Source: Ariolimax columbianus (taxonomy: Eukaryota > Mollusca > Gastropoda > Stylommatophora > Arionidae). Taken from it: a stretch of 64,000 nt of DNA. The position numbers and the translations under genes are program-made. The notes below the pieces were generated by a model. That model searched no databases, had not been told where the DNA came from, and was given only the letters and a program-made list of their open reading frames with translations. The stretch lies in contig JAVGWX010000014.1 of the NCBI GenBank assembly GCA_036924085.1, positions 34,291,936 to 34,355,935 of the forward strand, written 5' to 3'. Of the stretch, positions 53,281 through 63,905 are shown piece after piece; the stretch's first letter is position 1, and each line of letters begins with the position of its first letter.

Positions 53281-55227
53281 TCTTCTTCTTCTTCGTACCC
53301 TGTCAGACGTCAACCTTTATTTTTTCGAAAAAAAGCAGCGGTCATCCTGATGCTGTCGACACTGCCATAGAGCTTGTCTAGTGTTGCCATTGGTGATGGC
53401 CACATCTGCTTTCTCTGGTCCTCGTATGTCGGGCAGTTTTGCAGCAGATGTTCAGCGGTCGTTTTCCCAGTACCGCACGATCATTCGTCAGTGCCACCTA
53501 TCTTCAATTTATTGAATAGGTGGTACTTCAGTTTATTGTGACCAGTGCGAAGTCTGAAGACCACGACCTGCTCTCTACTGTTCAACTTGTAATAGACATC
53601 GTTTTTTGTGTAGCCAGTATGTTCGGTTTCCCATTTTGTCATGTATCTAGCTCTAATAAGCCTTTTTGACTCTTCGTATGTTACACTAGTATCTGGTTGT
53701 GGTAGTCTTACACCTTCTTTTGCCAATCTGTCTGCCTCCTCGTTGCCTTGGATGTTACAGTGGGATGGAACCCACTGTACCACTACTCTTTTTGGTGCGG
53801 ACTGCTGGCATAGTTGACAGAGTACTGCTCTTAAATCATTAAGTTCAGTATTTTTCTGGCTTTTTAGTGCTGTGACTACGGCCAGGGCATCTGTAAGCAG
53901 GGCTATATGGCTTTCATTTCTTTTGCATGTCACCATTTCTTCTACTGCTGCCCTCAGTACCTCTGCCTCCGTTCTGAAATTGCTTGATAATTTTCCAGTT
54001 GCCACTGACAGTGTTGTTTTCCTTCCATTTGGTAGGCTCAGGAATACCCCTGCCTCTCCGTTCTGTGTTGTGTTTGTTACAGAGCCGTCGGTTAATGCAT
54101 GGGTCCAGTCCATGCTTGGGTAGTTTTTCGTTATGTACCTCAGGGTTATGTCTCTTCTTTCTTTTTCAGTCTGGCTGTTCTTTTTTTCCAGTACCTCGTA
54201 TATTTTCTACCACCTCTGGAAATATATGCTGCCTCCAGGTAGGTTTGCGTACAGTAGGGATGGGCTTTGGTGTTATTAATGCGTTCATAGGGTCTTCGTT
54301 TTCTTTGCTTTGGCAATTTCTGCAAAGTTTCTCCGCTTTAGTTTCCCATTTCCAAAATTATTTAGTCTCTTATGCATTGTATGGTCAGTCAGTCTTGTGA
54401 GTTTTTCTGCTTGCTGCTGGGCTTTGCAGTCTCTTCTGTCGGTCATGGATTGCAGATTTGTAATCTTTTCCAGCTCTACAATTGACGTTGACTTCATGCC
54501 TCCTGTTATAACTCTCATGGCTTGGTTTTGGAGTTTGCTAATTTTGTCAAAGTTCGCCTTTGCTGCTGTTGTCCATGCCGCAATGCCATACTCGAGAACT
54601 GGTCTCACTCTTCCAGTGTACAGTTTCTTTAGTATACTTTCATCTGCTCCCCAGCTTGTGCCAGCAAGTTTCCTCATGATTGCTATTTTTTCTCTGGCTC
54701 TCATTCGGTTTCTCTCGATCTGACTTTTCTATGTCATACGCCGATGAAATGGGACTCCCAGGTAGTTTGGGTTGTCGTTTGGCCGCAGATATTTGCCGTT
54801 AAGACTTATTTTGGTGTTTTGTGGTTTGTTTGAAAGCAAGAATATCGTACATGTTGTTTTTTCCTCATTTATTTTGACCAGCCATGAGTTCGCCCACTCC
54901 TCCAGCGATGTTAGGGCCTGCTGCATCCGATTACTTGCTATGGTGAGATTATTTTCAGAGGTCCACATATCCAGATCGTCTGCAAACATGGAGTAATGGA
55001 CTCTTCTTGGTATATGCTCTGCGATGTTATTTATATACACCAGAAATAGTGTGGGTGACAGTATTCTTCCCTGGGGTACTTCCTGCTCAAGTGTCACCTT
55101 TTTGCTCATCTGCCCTTGTACTTGAACTCTGGCTGTTCTGTTTTTGAGGTAGTGGCTGATTCATCTGTACATTTTCCCACAAACTTCACTTCTTAGTAGC
55201 TTGACTTTAAGTCCCTCTTTCTAGACT
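53281..55227 (-). mobile_element. LINE-B copy B5, RT plus RNase H
   Basis: Most complete LINE-B polymerase. From 55227 down: MSKKVTLEQEVPQGRILSPT, LFLVYINNIAEHIPRRV, the polymerase box YSMFADDLDMWTSENN, NPNYLGVPFHRRM, KLYTGRVRPVLEYGIAAW. RNase H follows: HALTDGSVTN, RTEAEVLRAAV, LLTDALAVV, NEEADRLAKEGVRLPQPD, so all four acidic positions are present. The Cys tail has a TGA after GGTDE. Stops also at the WISHYL word (TGA) and between blocks. It begins with the GAAGAAGAAG tail at 53281 and lies inside a 35-bp array, antisense in the transporter intron. Confidence 0.92.
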
Positions 55228-55400
55228 TTAAAATAGGCGATCGTATATTCCAGATATATTCACCAAAATAGGGGATCGTATATTCCATGTATATTCCCCA
55301 AAATTGGCGATCGTATATTCCAGGTATATTCCCAAAATTTGACGATCGTATATTCCAGATATATTTCAAAAAAATTGGCGATCGTATATTCCAGGGACTA
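55228..55400. repeat. 35-bp satellite, right part
   Basis: Five more units (AATAGGCGATCGTATATTCC), the continuation of 53130-53280 after the LINE-B insertion. Confidence 0.92.
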
Positions 55401-55699
55401 CCAACTTAACGGTTGGTCACAGATTACTGGGATTGACCTGGCAGGACATCAGCGAAAAATATGAAACAAAGGAGGTCACACTTCTCTGCGACCTTCTAGC
55501 GACACAAGTGGACTGAAGATAGGTAGATATATGGAGAGCGACGACAAAACCAATTCAACAAACAGTAAGAAAAACAATCAAATTTAACAGATTAAAATAT
55601 ATAAAGACACAAGAGGACTACAAAAAGAAAGTGACAGAAAGTTTTTGCAAAACTCACAAAAGGAACAAAGACAGTTGAAGAAGAGTGGGCGATGTTTAA

Positions 55700-56480
55700 G
55701 AGTAGTATCACTGAAGCAGCAAGAGCAATATGAGGAACTGTAAAGACAAGAGGCGCAAACCAAAATTTACAGCATGGTGGAATGACAAAGTGAAAACAGC
55801 AATGAAATAGAAAAAGAACAAATACAAAATATGGGTTAAGAGCAAATCAACGACGGAGTATGCTGAGTTTAAATTGGCAAGAAACTTAATAAAGAGGGTG
55901 AAAACACAAACATGACAAAGAATACAGAGAAGACCTAAATTTGGACCAATCAAATGCATTAAGAAACTTCTGTACAAAAATTAAGATAATGAGATACAGA
56001 GAAGAGTGTTGAGACCCAACAGAAATCATAAGTGACGGAAAGGGAAACGATATACACGACAAAGGAAAGATCACGGAAAGATGGCAACAATATTTCGAAG
56101 AGTTTCTAAATACTGGAGAAATAAAGGAAACACAAGACAGCAATCAAAATAGAGATCACTATAGAGCTAGAACCGGATATAACTAAATCAGAGATACAAT
56201 ACGCTATACAGGCCGCACCATCAAACAAGTCACCAGGGCCGGATTGCATCCCTGCTGAGCTAATCAAGGCAACAAAATATATAAGAATAGCCTGGCTACA
56301 CAGACTGTATAACCGAGTGTGGATTAAACAAGAAATACCAGAAGACTGAAGAAGATCAACAATACTCCCTATATGGAAAAAAGAGCAGCAAATAAGACTA
56401 CAAAATATGAAGGAATTTAATTACTTAGCCATACTGGAAAGATAGTCTGTAAAATACTGGAAAAAAGACTACACCTAATC
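55700..56480 (+). mobile_element. LINE-G, RT N-terminal fragment (RTE-like)
   Basis: Plus-strand text: TERWQQYFEEFLNTGEIKET, then EIQYAIQAAPSNKSPGPDCI, PAELIKATKYIRIAWLHRLY and NRVWIKQEIPED, then RSTILPIWKKEQ. The SPGPDCIPAEL word is RT motif 1. Upstream endonuclease text (RRKPKFTAWWNDKVK) is faint. Many stops. A SINE-1 copy follows directly. Confidence 0.82.
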
Positions 56481-56482
56481 AT

Positions 56483-56850
56483 AGAATGGCTTGGCCAGAC
56501 TTCGTTTGTTCTCAATCTCCCGCTACCAAACCCTGAAAGGGCTTAAGTAGTAGAATGTAGTCAAGAGAACAGAATGCGTTGTGTCGTAATTTACAAATTG
56601 ACTGCGATATTTGCACCTTTCAGTCCAACACATGCGACTTCAGCAAGCATTTTTTGAGTACCGGGTTAGCATTCCCTCTTTGATCCCTTCTCCTTAGCCA
56701 GTCTGTCCTGCTGGAGCCTGTTATCTAGGATCATCGCGTGGAGGTGTAGAAGGGTCTTGGCAGCTCTGGTTCGCTGGCCCTGACGCTAGCAGTCAGCTAT
56801 GGGTCGCTGACCACCGCAGCTCATGCGCTGCTCAGCGTCTACATCCCCAA
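56483..56850 (-). mobile_element. SINE-1 copy k
   Basis: Complete: GTTCTCAATCTCCCGCTACC to CATGCGCTGCTCAGCGTCTA. No clean target duplication was seen. Confidence 0.9.
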
Positions 56851-57083
56851 ACAGGATATAACCGAAAAGAAAGAAAGCGATTCAAGATCGCGTGACAAAA
56901 TACTCGACGTTCATTGGCGAGAAGCAAATACAGGTTTGCTTCTCTTACCTATATGAAACGTGCATACCCCATTTTACCCACACCGCATAATACTTAAATT
57001 CCCGCTATTTACAATTCATGAAAGCAAAAGCTGATCTGCTTCAATCTTTCTACTTCTTTCTCCACCGCCCTCCAATTTAAAGG

Positions 57084-57292
57084 TGAGTATGGGTTCGATC
57101 CCTATCACAGCACCGGCCGTTACCACGGGGAAGCAAACCCTTAGAAAATGCAGAAGGAAGCCGACACTTAGATAAAGTGAACGCTGAAGTCGTATGCACT
57201 GGGCCGACAGGCGCAAAATAAAAACCACAGTGCGACGCACACCGCATTGGAAATTATAGAAATAAGGCGAAGGCAAAAAAAGAAAAAAAAAG
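57084..57292 (+). mobile_element. SINE-3 copy, 5'-truncated
   Basis: Starts at the B-box GGGTTCGATCCC, then CAGCACCGGCCGTTACC, the core GCTGAAGTCGTATGCACTGG and poly-A with interruptions. Confidence 0.88.
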
Positions 57293-57599
57293 GTGAGTAC
57301 AAGTTATATTGTCAGAAATAAGTGGCTGCATGAAACACAATTGAGTCTACCAAAGTGTAATATTTTATAATTTAAAAAATCTGTATAACCTGAATAAAAG
57401 GTATCGCTAGGGACAAGCAAGCACTGCTCAGCCAACAGAGTCTTGTTTCTACATCTTGTAGGATCGTCTCCTATATATCGTTATATGTCTTGATTGTCGT
57501 ATAATTAGTTTTGTTGTGCATTATCGGTTCAAATTTTGTTACCTGTTATCAAGTGTGCTTATTTTATTCTGCATCTGATCACGGTTATTGGACAGAATA

Positions 57600-57895
57600 G
57601 TCAAATCATATAGTCGAGTCATAAAGTCAAATCATATAGTCAAGTCATATAGTCAAGTTATTTAGTCAAATCATATAATTAAGTCAGATGGTTAAGTCAT
57701 ATAGTCAAGACATATAGTAAAGTCATATAGTCAAGTTATTTACTGAAGTCATATTGTAACATCATATAGTCAAGTACTATAGTAAAGTCATTTAGTCAGA
57801 TCATATAGGCAAGTCATAAAGTCAAGTCATATAGTTTAATCATATAGTCAAGACATATAGTAGAATCATATAATCAAGTCACAGTCAAGTCATAG
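57600..57895. repeat. 13-bp satellite, left part
   Basis: About 22 copies of CATATAGTCAAGT with variants. The array continues at 58262-58410. Confidence 0.9.
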
Positions 57896-58261
57896 AATCA
57901 AATCCACCAAGCAAAACCAGATCCCCAGGACCCAGCCAAGAAACTGAAACGAAGAAACCAGAGTTTGATCTTCAAGCTGAGAACAGGCCATGCCCCTCTC
58001 AACAAACATCTGAATAGATTAGACCCACTATGTGAACCAAACTGCAGATTCTGCCATGACTACGAGGAGTCAGTCTAGGACCTCCTGACTTTGTGCCCAA
58101 GGCTGGCTGATCTGCGGAACCTGCTGCTACCACCACACCCCACCAAACTCAACACGCTCTACACATCACTACAACAATTAGGGGGATGTGTGCTTTTGTT
58201 CGGGAGGCATTGGGCTGTTAAGAGCTGCCAGCTCACAGCTAAAGGGATTACATCATCATCA
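57896..58261 (+). mobile_element. LINE 3' fragment inside satellite
   Basis: PAKKLKRRNQSLIFKLRTGH, APLNKHLNRLDPLCEPNCRF, CHDYEES (Cys-Cys-Cys-His tail), then LCPRLADLRNLLLPP, ending CATCATCACATAG. Flanked on both sides by the 13-bp array. Confidence 0.82.
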
Positions 58262-58410
58262 CATAGTCAAATCATATAGTAAAGTCAAATAATCAAGTCA
58301 CTAAGTCAAGTAACATAATCAAATAAAATAGTCAAGTCATAAAAGTAAAGTAATATTGTCAAGCCATATAATCAAACATATAGTCAAGTCACTTAGTCAA
58401 GTCATCGACA
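58262..58410. repeat. 13-bp satellite, right part
   Basis: Ten or so units (AGTCAAATCATATAGTAAAG), same array as 57600-57895. Confidence 0.88.
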
Positions 58411-58454
58411 AAGTCAAGTTATATTTATGTACATGTATTATCTTGCAATTTTTA

Positions 58455-58620
58455 GCACGCCTGAGTGGTATAGTTGTTTGATCACTTGATCTAGCAAGCA
58501 AAGGTATCGTGCTGAATCCCCTACCTTGACAAGTTATATTCTATCCAACTGTAAAGGGGTACCTGACATGCAGCTACGGAAGAAAGAACACAGAGAAAAG
58601 TAAATGGTTACTCTACCTTT
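58455..58620 (+). mobile_element. SINE-5-like copy
   Basis: Head ACGCCTGAGTGGTATAGTTG, poor B-box, body CTATCCAACTGTAAAGGGGT and an end GGTTACTCTACCTTTA. Confidence 0.65.
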
Positions 58621-58734
58621 AAAAAACGCCCAAGCTTAGTCAAAATAAAGATTAAATCACTTCATCGCCATCGACAGTGTATGTCTGCCTGCTATTGTGA
58701 TCATCTGTTCCCTTTGTTTCCATGTTTAACATAG

Positions 58735-60033
58735 ATAGCCAACATAGCACCGCTGATCTACACAGTGATTAGCGCCGTCTGCCCTCACCGGATGCTGGAA
58801 GTCCCAGTCATCTACACAATCATCTGTCTGGGGGCAGTGGCATGCCTCCTTCTAGCTTTCCTGTGGCAAGAGACGTCATACATCGCTGGAAGAGAGCGCA
58901 GCACCGCCTTACTTGTCCTTCAGTTCTTTTTGGCTCTAGTAGACTGCACTTCGTCCGTGGCATTTCTACCATTCATGTCAGCTTACAAACCGCAGTATAT
59001 GACCGCGTACTTCATCGGCGAGGGTTTCAGTGGTTTGATTCCAAGTCTCGTGGCCATGGCGCAAGGTGCAGGCAACACGAAATGTGTCAAGATCCCCAAA
59101 TTTCAAAATCAAACATCAAAAAATGACTCAGGAATGTTTACTAACATGACCCAATTTGGATTCCAGGAATTTGACTTCAAATCTGAGATATCTTTACCAG
59201 AATCTACAAGAGGTGACACGAATAACACACTAGCTGAATCAAGTTTTAGTCTGTCTCTCGTGCACCAGAAACCCAGATTTAGTGTGCAGATCTTTTTCGT
59301 ACAACTCATGGTTCTAATGATAATCAGCGCCTTGTCATTCACACTCCTCAACTTTTGGTCCTACTGTAAGAGAGAGAAAGTGCATCCTTCCTCAGAACTC
59401 TCGCGGCTGGGTGGTAAAGATATCAATGCTCCCATATCCCTAATAGACGACTCGTGCAATAAATGTACACATCTTGAACTATCCACCCCACTTACAGATG
59501 GCACCGACACGCAAATTGTACACCCAAACCAGACTGCAAGCATTGGATATAATATAGACAAGCGCGACCATGTTTCCAATAACCACAATAATTCTTATAT
59601 AGTGGAAACCACGGGGGATTCTATCAATTTGACGTCATCCTTTGTAACCAAGTTCTCGGAAACAGACAAGGCCTCCGAAGAAGGGGAATTCCCAGCCAGA
59701 ACGTTTAAGCCAAGGAAAATGTCCAGAATGAAATATGGCGTCTTTTTACTAACAACAGCCCTGATGAACGCCATTTCTAACAGCCTCCTGCCGTCCATAC
59801 AGACATACTCGTGTATACCGTACGGTATAGAGCAATACCACCTTAGCATCACTCTCACAAACATTGCCAATCCCGTGGCTTGCTTTGCTTCGTTTCTGCT
59901 AAAAATGAAATCTTTGAAGTGGACGCTTCTCATGACTCTAATCGGAATTGGACTCTCTGGTTACTTGGTATGGACAGCTAGTACCAGTCCTATGCCTCCG
60001 CTCATCAACCACACTGCCGGTCCGGTCATTTTG
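58735..60033 (+). CDS. Riboflavin transporter (SLC52A family), large exon
   Basis: 433 codons, phase 0 at both ends (acceptor AACATAG, donor GTATGT). Starts IANIAPLIYTVISAVCPHRM, then VIYTIICLGAVACLLLAFLW, VLQFFLALVDCTSSVAFLPF, the signature YMTAYFIGEGFSGLIPSLVA. A loop of about 60 residues has four N-glycosylation sequons (NQT, NDS, NMT, NNT). Next come a membrane segment (QIFFVQLMVLMIISALSFTL), a polar loop of about 100 residues, and three more segments (YGVFLLTTALMNAISNSLLP and following). It stops after NHTAGPVIL, where relatives continue with the last two membrane segments. With the first exon this makes 492 residues. The final exon was not identified before 64000. Confidence 0.93.
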
Positions 60034-60085
60034 GTATGTAAAACTGTATCGGTATGTTTTTGTGTCTGTCTTTTTCTCTTATTGG

Positions 60086-60441
60086 CTTGGCTTGGCTTCG
60101 TTCGTTCTCAATACCCCGCTACCAAATCCTGACACGGCCTAAGTAGCAGAATGTAGTCCAGAGAACGGAATGCGTTATGTTGTAGTTTACTGCTTGACTG
60201 CGATATTTGCACCTTTCGATCCAAAACATCCGACTTCAGCAAGCATTTTTGAGTACCGGGTTAGCATTCCCTCTTCGATCCCTTCTCCTAAGCCAGCCTG
60301 ATCTGTTGCAGCCTGTTATCCAGGATCATCGCGTGGAGGTGTAGAAGGGCCTGGCAGCTCTTGTTCGCTGGCCCTGACGCTAGCAGTCAGCTATGGGTCG
60401 TTGACCAGTGCAGCTCATGCGCCGCTCAGCGTCTTGATCCC
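60086..60441 (-). mobile_element. SINE-1 copy l, 50 bases after the transporter exon
   Basis: Complete, with a near-perfect target duplication, TTCTCTTATTGG at 60074-60085 and TTCTCTCATTGG at 60442-60453. Confidence 0.93.
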
Positions 60442-60470
60442 TTCTCTCATTGGACTTGTTATATTAGGAA

Positions 60471-60715
60471 TGGAGACGGCGTGGCCTATTGGTTAAGTGG
60501 CACGGCTCACAATCCGAAGGTGCTTTGTTCGATCCCCATCACAGCACCGGCCGTTTCCCGGTGAAACAAACCCTTAGAAAATGCAGGAGGAAGCAGACCG
60601 TTACATAAAACGAATGTTGAAGTTGGATGCACTGGGCAGACAGGCACTAAAATAAAAACCACAGTGCAACGCATACCGCCTTGGGGATTAGAGAAATAAG
60701 GCGAACGAAAAAAAA
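60471..60715 (+). mobile_element. SINE-3 copy
   Basis: A-box TGGCCTATTGGTTAAGTGGC, B-box TGTTCGATCCCC, poly-A tail. Perfect 10-bp target duplication ATATTAGGAA at 60461-60470 and 60716-60725. The 60726-61134 stretch after it shows only an (AT)n run near 61076. Confidence 0.94.
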
Positions 60716-61134
60716 ATATTAGGAACAGTCTGTTATACTTTGTTTTGAGCTCGATGGAAGAGTGTATCCGACTACAGTACGAATTTTAAAACGAGTCTAC
60801 TTCCCATATAGGCATGCCTTTTTTGTTTCATGAATCCCTACACAAGTAAGTTTGAATTTTGACCTGTCCCAGTAACAACTTCCTCACGCCTTTCCCATCG
60901 GTACGTATAAAATGTTGGTGCTAGTTTCCAAGCTGCTGGTATCTGACGTCTTTCCTCGTGACGATTAGTTTCTGGTAGCAAACGAAGAAGTTGGTGTTTA
61001 CGGTAGTGAATGGAAATGGATAACGAAAAACTCCAAGTAAATTTACTAACAATTCATGACAGAAAGAGGTTATGATATATATATATAGTTGTTGCTACAA
61101 AAGAAGAACATTTTAGGATAGCACTGAAAAATTA

Positions 61135-61400
61135 CGCTCAGAGATCTGAGCACCTTGGGTGATGGAAGCGAACCAAGTGAAACGGTTCTGTGCAAGCATC
61201 TCCCAGAAGATGACATTAATATTGAAGATTTTCAGTGACCCTTTCAAAGAGTCTCTGTATCGTTTATTCTGTCCCCTGATGAGCGTCTTCATGTTCTGTG
61301 CTTTTCTTATAACAACTGCTTGTAGAGGGACTCATTGGACATGTGAACAACATGTCCCGTCCATCTTATCTGGGCTTTCTGAAGAAGCATATGCATGCTC
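61135..61400 (-). mobile_element. LINE 3' fragment
   Basis: The minus strand gives AQIRWTGHVVHMSNESLYKQ, LFERVTENLQ-like text and LGDACTEPFHLVRFHHP, a decayed LINE polymerase tail. Confidence 0.6.
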
Positions 61401-61499
61401 AGCATGTTTGACTAGTTAGGCACTTTATTCAGCCACCTGATCACGGAGCAGACTGCGCAAATCAAAATAATGTAACCGTCTATGTCTGCTATGTTGTTG

Positions 61500-61639
61500 T
61501 TGTGTATTGTTGGTGTTGTGTGTTGTTGTGTGTGTTTTTGTTGTGTGTTGTTGGTGTTGTGTGTTTTTGTTGTGTGTTGTTGTGTCTTGTTGTTGGTGGT
61601 GGTGTTGTTGTTGTGTGTTGTTGTTGTTGTTTAGTACAC
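61500..61639. repeat. (GTT)n-rich low-complexity tract
   Basis: GTTGTTGTGTGTTGTTGGTG words. It merges into the complement of the SINE-2 tail. Confidence 0.9.
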
Positions 61640-61870
61640 AGAATGAATTAGTTTACTCTTCTATGCGCCCTAAATATATCGTTAAGTGGCGGGTTGTAGT
61701 AGCTGTCCTCACATCCCGAGCAGGCTGATGTAGGCGGACCTCGGTCCCTCAGGCGGTTGTAATGTGCTTGGCTTCATCTGTGTGACGTTTACTACTACGG
61801 GAATCACGTCGATCCATATCTCGTCAGCCAGACCGCCTAGCTGGTTTCAATGGAACGCTATTTGGAAAAG
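61640..61870 (-). mobile_element. SINE-2 copy
   Basis: AATGAATTAGTTTACTCTTC, GTCCTCACATCCCGAGCAGG, GTTTACTACTACGGGAATCA and CGTCAGCCAGACCGCC. Followed by a 37-bp satellite, as at 25.5 kb. Confidence 0.87.
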
Positions 61871-61884
61871 AGAAAGTGGTCTTG

Positions 61885-62470
61885 GTAAGTATATTGGCCT
61901 CACCCTGACGTGACGTCCTGGTCAGTATGTTGTGCCTGACCCTGACGTGACGTCCTGGTCAGTATGTTGTGCCTGACCCTAACCCGACGTCCTGGTCGGT
62001 ATGTTATGCCTGACCCTGACGTGACGTCCTGGTCAGTATGTTGTGCCTGACCTTGACGTGTTGTCCTGGTCAGTATGTTGTGCCTGACCTTGACGTGATG
62101 TCCTGGTCAGTATGTTGTGCCTGATTCTGGCGTGACGTCCTAGTCAGTATGTTGTGCCTGACGTGACGTCCTTGTCAGTATATTGTCCTTGACGTGACGT
62201 CCTGGTCAGTATCTTGTGCCTGACTCTGGCGTGACGTCCTAGTCAGTATGTTGGGCCTGACTCTGGCGTGACGTCCTAGTCAGTATGTTGTGCCTGACGT
62301 GACGTCCTTGTCAGTATATTTTCCCTGACGTGACGTCCTGGTCAGTATGTGGTGCCTGACCTTTACGTGATGTCCTGGTCAGTATGTTATGCCTGACCCT
62401 GACCCGACGTCCTGGTCAGTATGTTGTGCCTGACCCTGACCCGACGTCCTAGTCAGTATGTTGTGCCTGA
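61885..62470. repeat. 37-bp satellite (K3)
   Basis: About sixteen copies of CTGGTCAGTATGTTGTGCCT plus GACCCTGACGTGACGTC, with shorter 25-bp variants where the CCTGACC word is lost. Confidence 0.95.
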
Positions 62471-62611
62471 CCGGACAAGCGTCCCAGTTTCCGGGTGTGT
62501 CTGCTAGAAACTGTTCATGTGTTTGTACAACCATACCACAGGTACAAGAATCAACCTCCTCCATCGCTACCACCTTTATAGAGACCGATAAAGTTGGTAT
62601 GCAGAGCGGCA

Positions 62612-63310
62612 AAGATGGCGCCCTACCGGCTGCGGGTCTATATTTCTTCTGGTGGCTTAGTTCATTATGGCCACGGATTTGTCTGGAATTCACACTAGTC
62701 ACCGACTTACACTTGTGTTCATGGAAACTTGTCGTTGTTTTCCATTTGAACTGGTCAATGCGTTCGATTTTTTGTTTCCTTCAGATTATCCTGGCCTGGA
62801 CATCGGTTATATGAATTAGCACTAAGCTTAACCTGTGTCGTATTTTCACGGTCTTGTGTACGCGGCTGAAGTTCACGAGATTGGCGCCTTTCCCGCTAGC
62901 TACAGATAGCGTCGGTTTTGATGTGACTGAAATTAAGACACGACTAAAATGGACTAGAGCACGGCCCAGGAGAGATGCTCCTACAACCTCTTGCGGTTAC
63001 GGAAAAGACACGACACACGACGATAGATGTCATCCCCTACCTCTGCCTTGCAGGATACCTGTTTACGGGAAAGGCTTCGGGAGTAAACCCTAAGAAAAAA
63101 TCTGCATCTTCTGCTATCTCCAGTCATTTCGATAATGTCTTGCCACTGGCCAAAGGTAGCTCAGGACCAGAGAATGAGGTTATCAAAATGCACAGTTCAC
63201 CCTCACTTTAATCCAAATCACAGCGCGTCACACATTTCAGCGGACACAGCAAGAGAAAGGATAGTCCATACGGCTGAACCGAGAGAGTGGTCTTCATCAC
63301 ATGTGATGGA
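62612..63310 (+). mobile_element. Element X, full copy
   Basis: GGCAAAGATGGCGCCCTACC at the 5' end, then CACACTAGTCACCGACTTAC, TCTTGCCACTGGCCAAAGGT, CATTTCAGCGGACACAGCAA and GAGAGTGGTCTTCATCACAT. It aligns with the minus-strand copy at 38983-39692. No long open frame. Confidence 0.85.
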
Positions 63311-63664
63311 CGAACATCAAAGACAAGAATCACTAAAGAAAACCTGTATAATTAACTACTTGGCACAGAGCACCTATCCTGACCACAACTACCACCTTTA
63401 TGGAAACACAGAACCGCAAAAGAAAACATGTATGTATCATTACCTGGCATCTGACAAGAAGATTAGAAACTCGTCAAAGGAATCTCATATCCTCTAATTA
63501 TTATCATTCATCATGTTATACCTCTTCGCCACATTGACAACCTCTTTTTAATTTGTTTACTGTCTTTGCTCCCAATACAATTATTGTTATTACCATCATT
63601 CCTTACCTCCTTTTTGTTCTCCTTTTTTCCTTCAATATAAATACCTGCTTTCCTTATAACGTCT

Positions 63665-63905
63665 GATTTGTGTAGTCGTTGAGCACTCGCCTTTCACAAC
63701 AAAGGTACAGGGTTCAACTCCCACAGGCGTCACGCTTCAGTCGACCAGGGTTAACTTGGATACGACTAGGGTAGTAAAAGGCAGCGAGTAAAGAAACTGT
63801 CCACCCTACCTCATACACAGTGTGGATTACTATTCTGAAATCTCTAACAACTTCATTCCCCGACAGTAGTGTAATTAATATGTGACAAACCTTGACTTTA
63901 CTACA
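63665..63905 (+). mobile_element. SINE-5 copy
   Basis: Head TGTGTAGTCGTTGAGCACTC, B-box GGGTTCAACTCCC, body TTAACTTGGATACGACTAGG and end AACCTTGACTTTACTACA. The bases between element X and this copy, and the last 95 bases of the window, show nothing recognisable. Confidence 0.78.

Noticed and set aside
62784..62815. Possible last exon of the riboflavin transporter (AG acceptor, then IILAWTSVI and a stop, in phase)
   Set aside because: The same bases, with changes, occur in the other element X copy (TTATCCTGGTCTGGACGCC on the minus strand near 39490). It belongs to the repeat, and the protein would end far too early.
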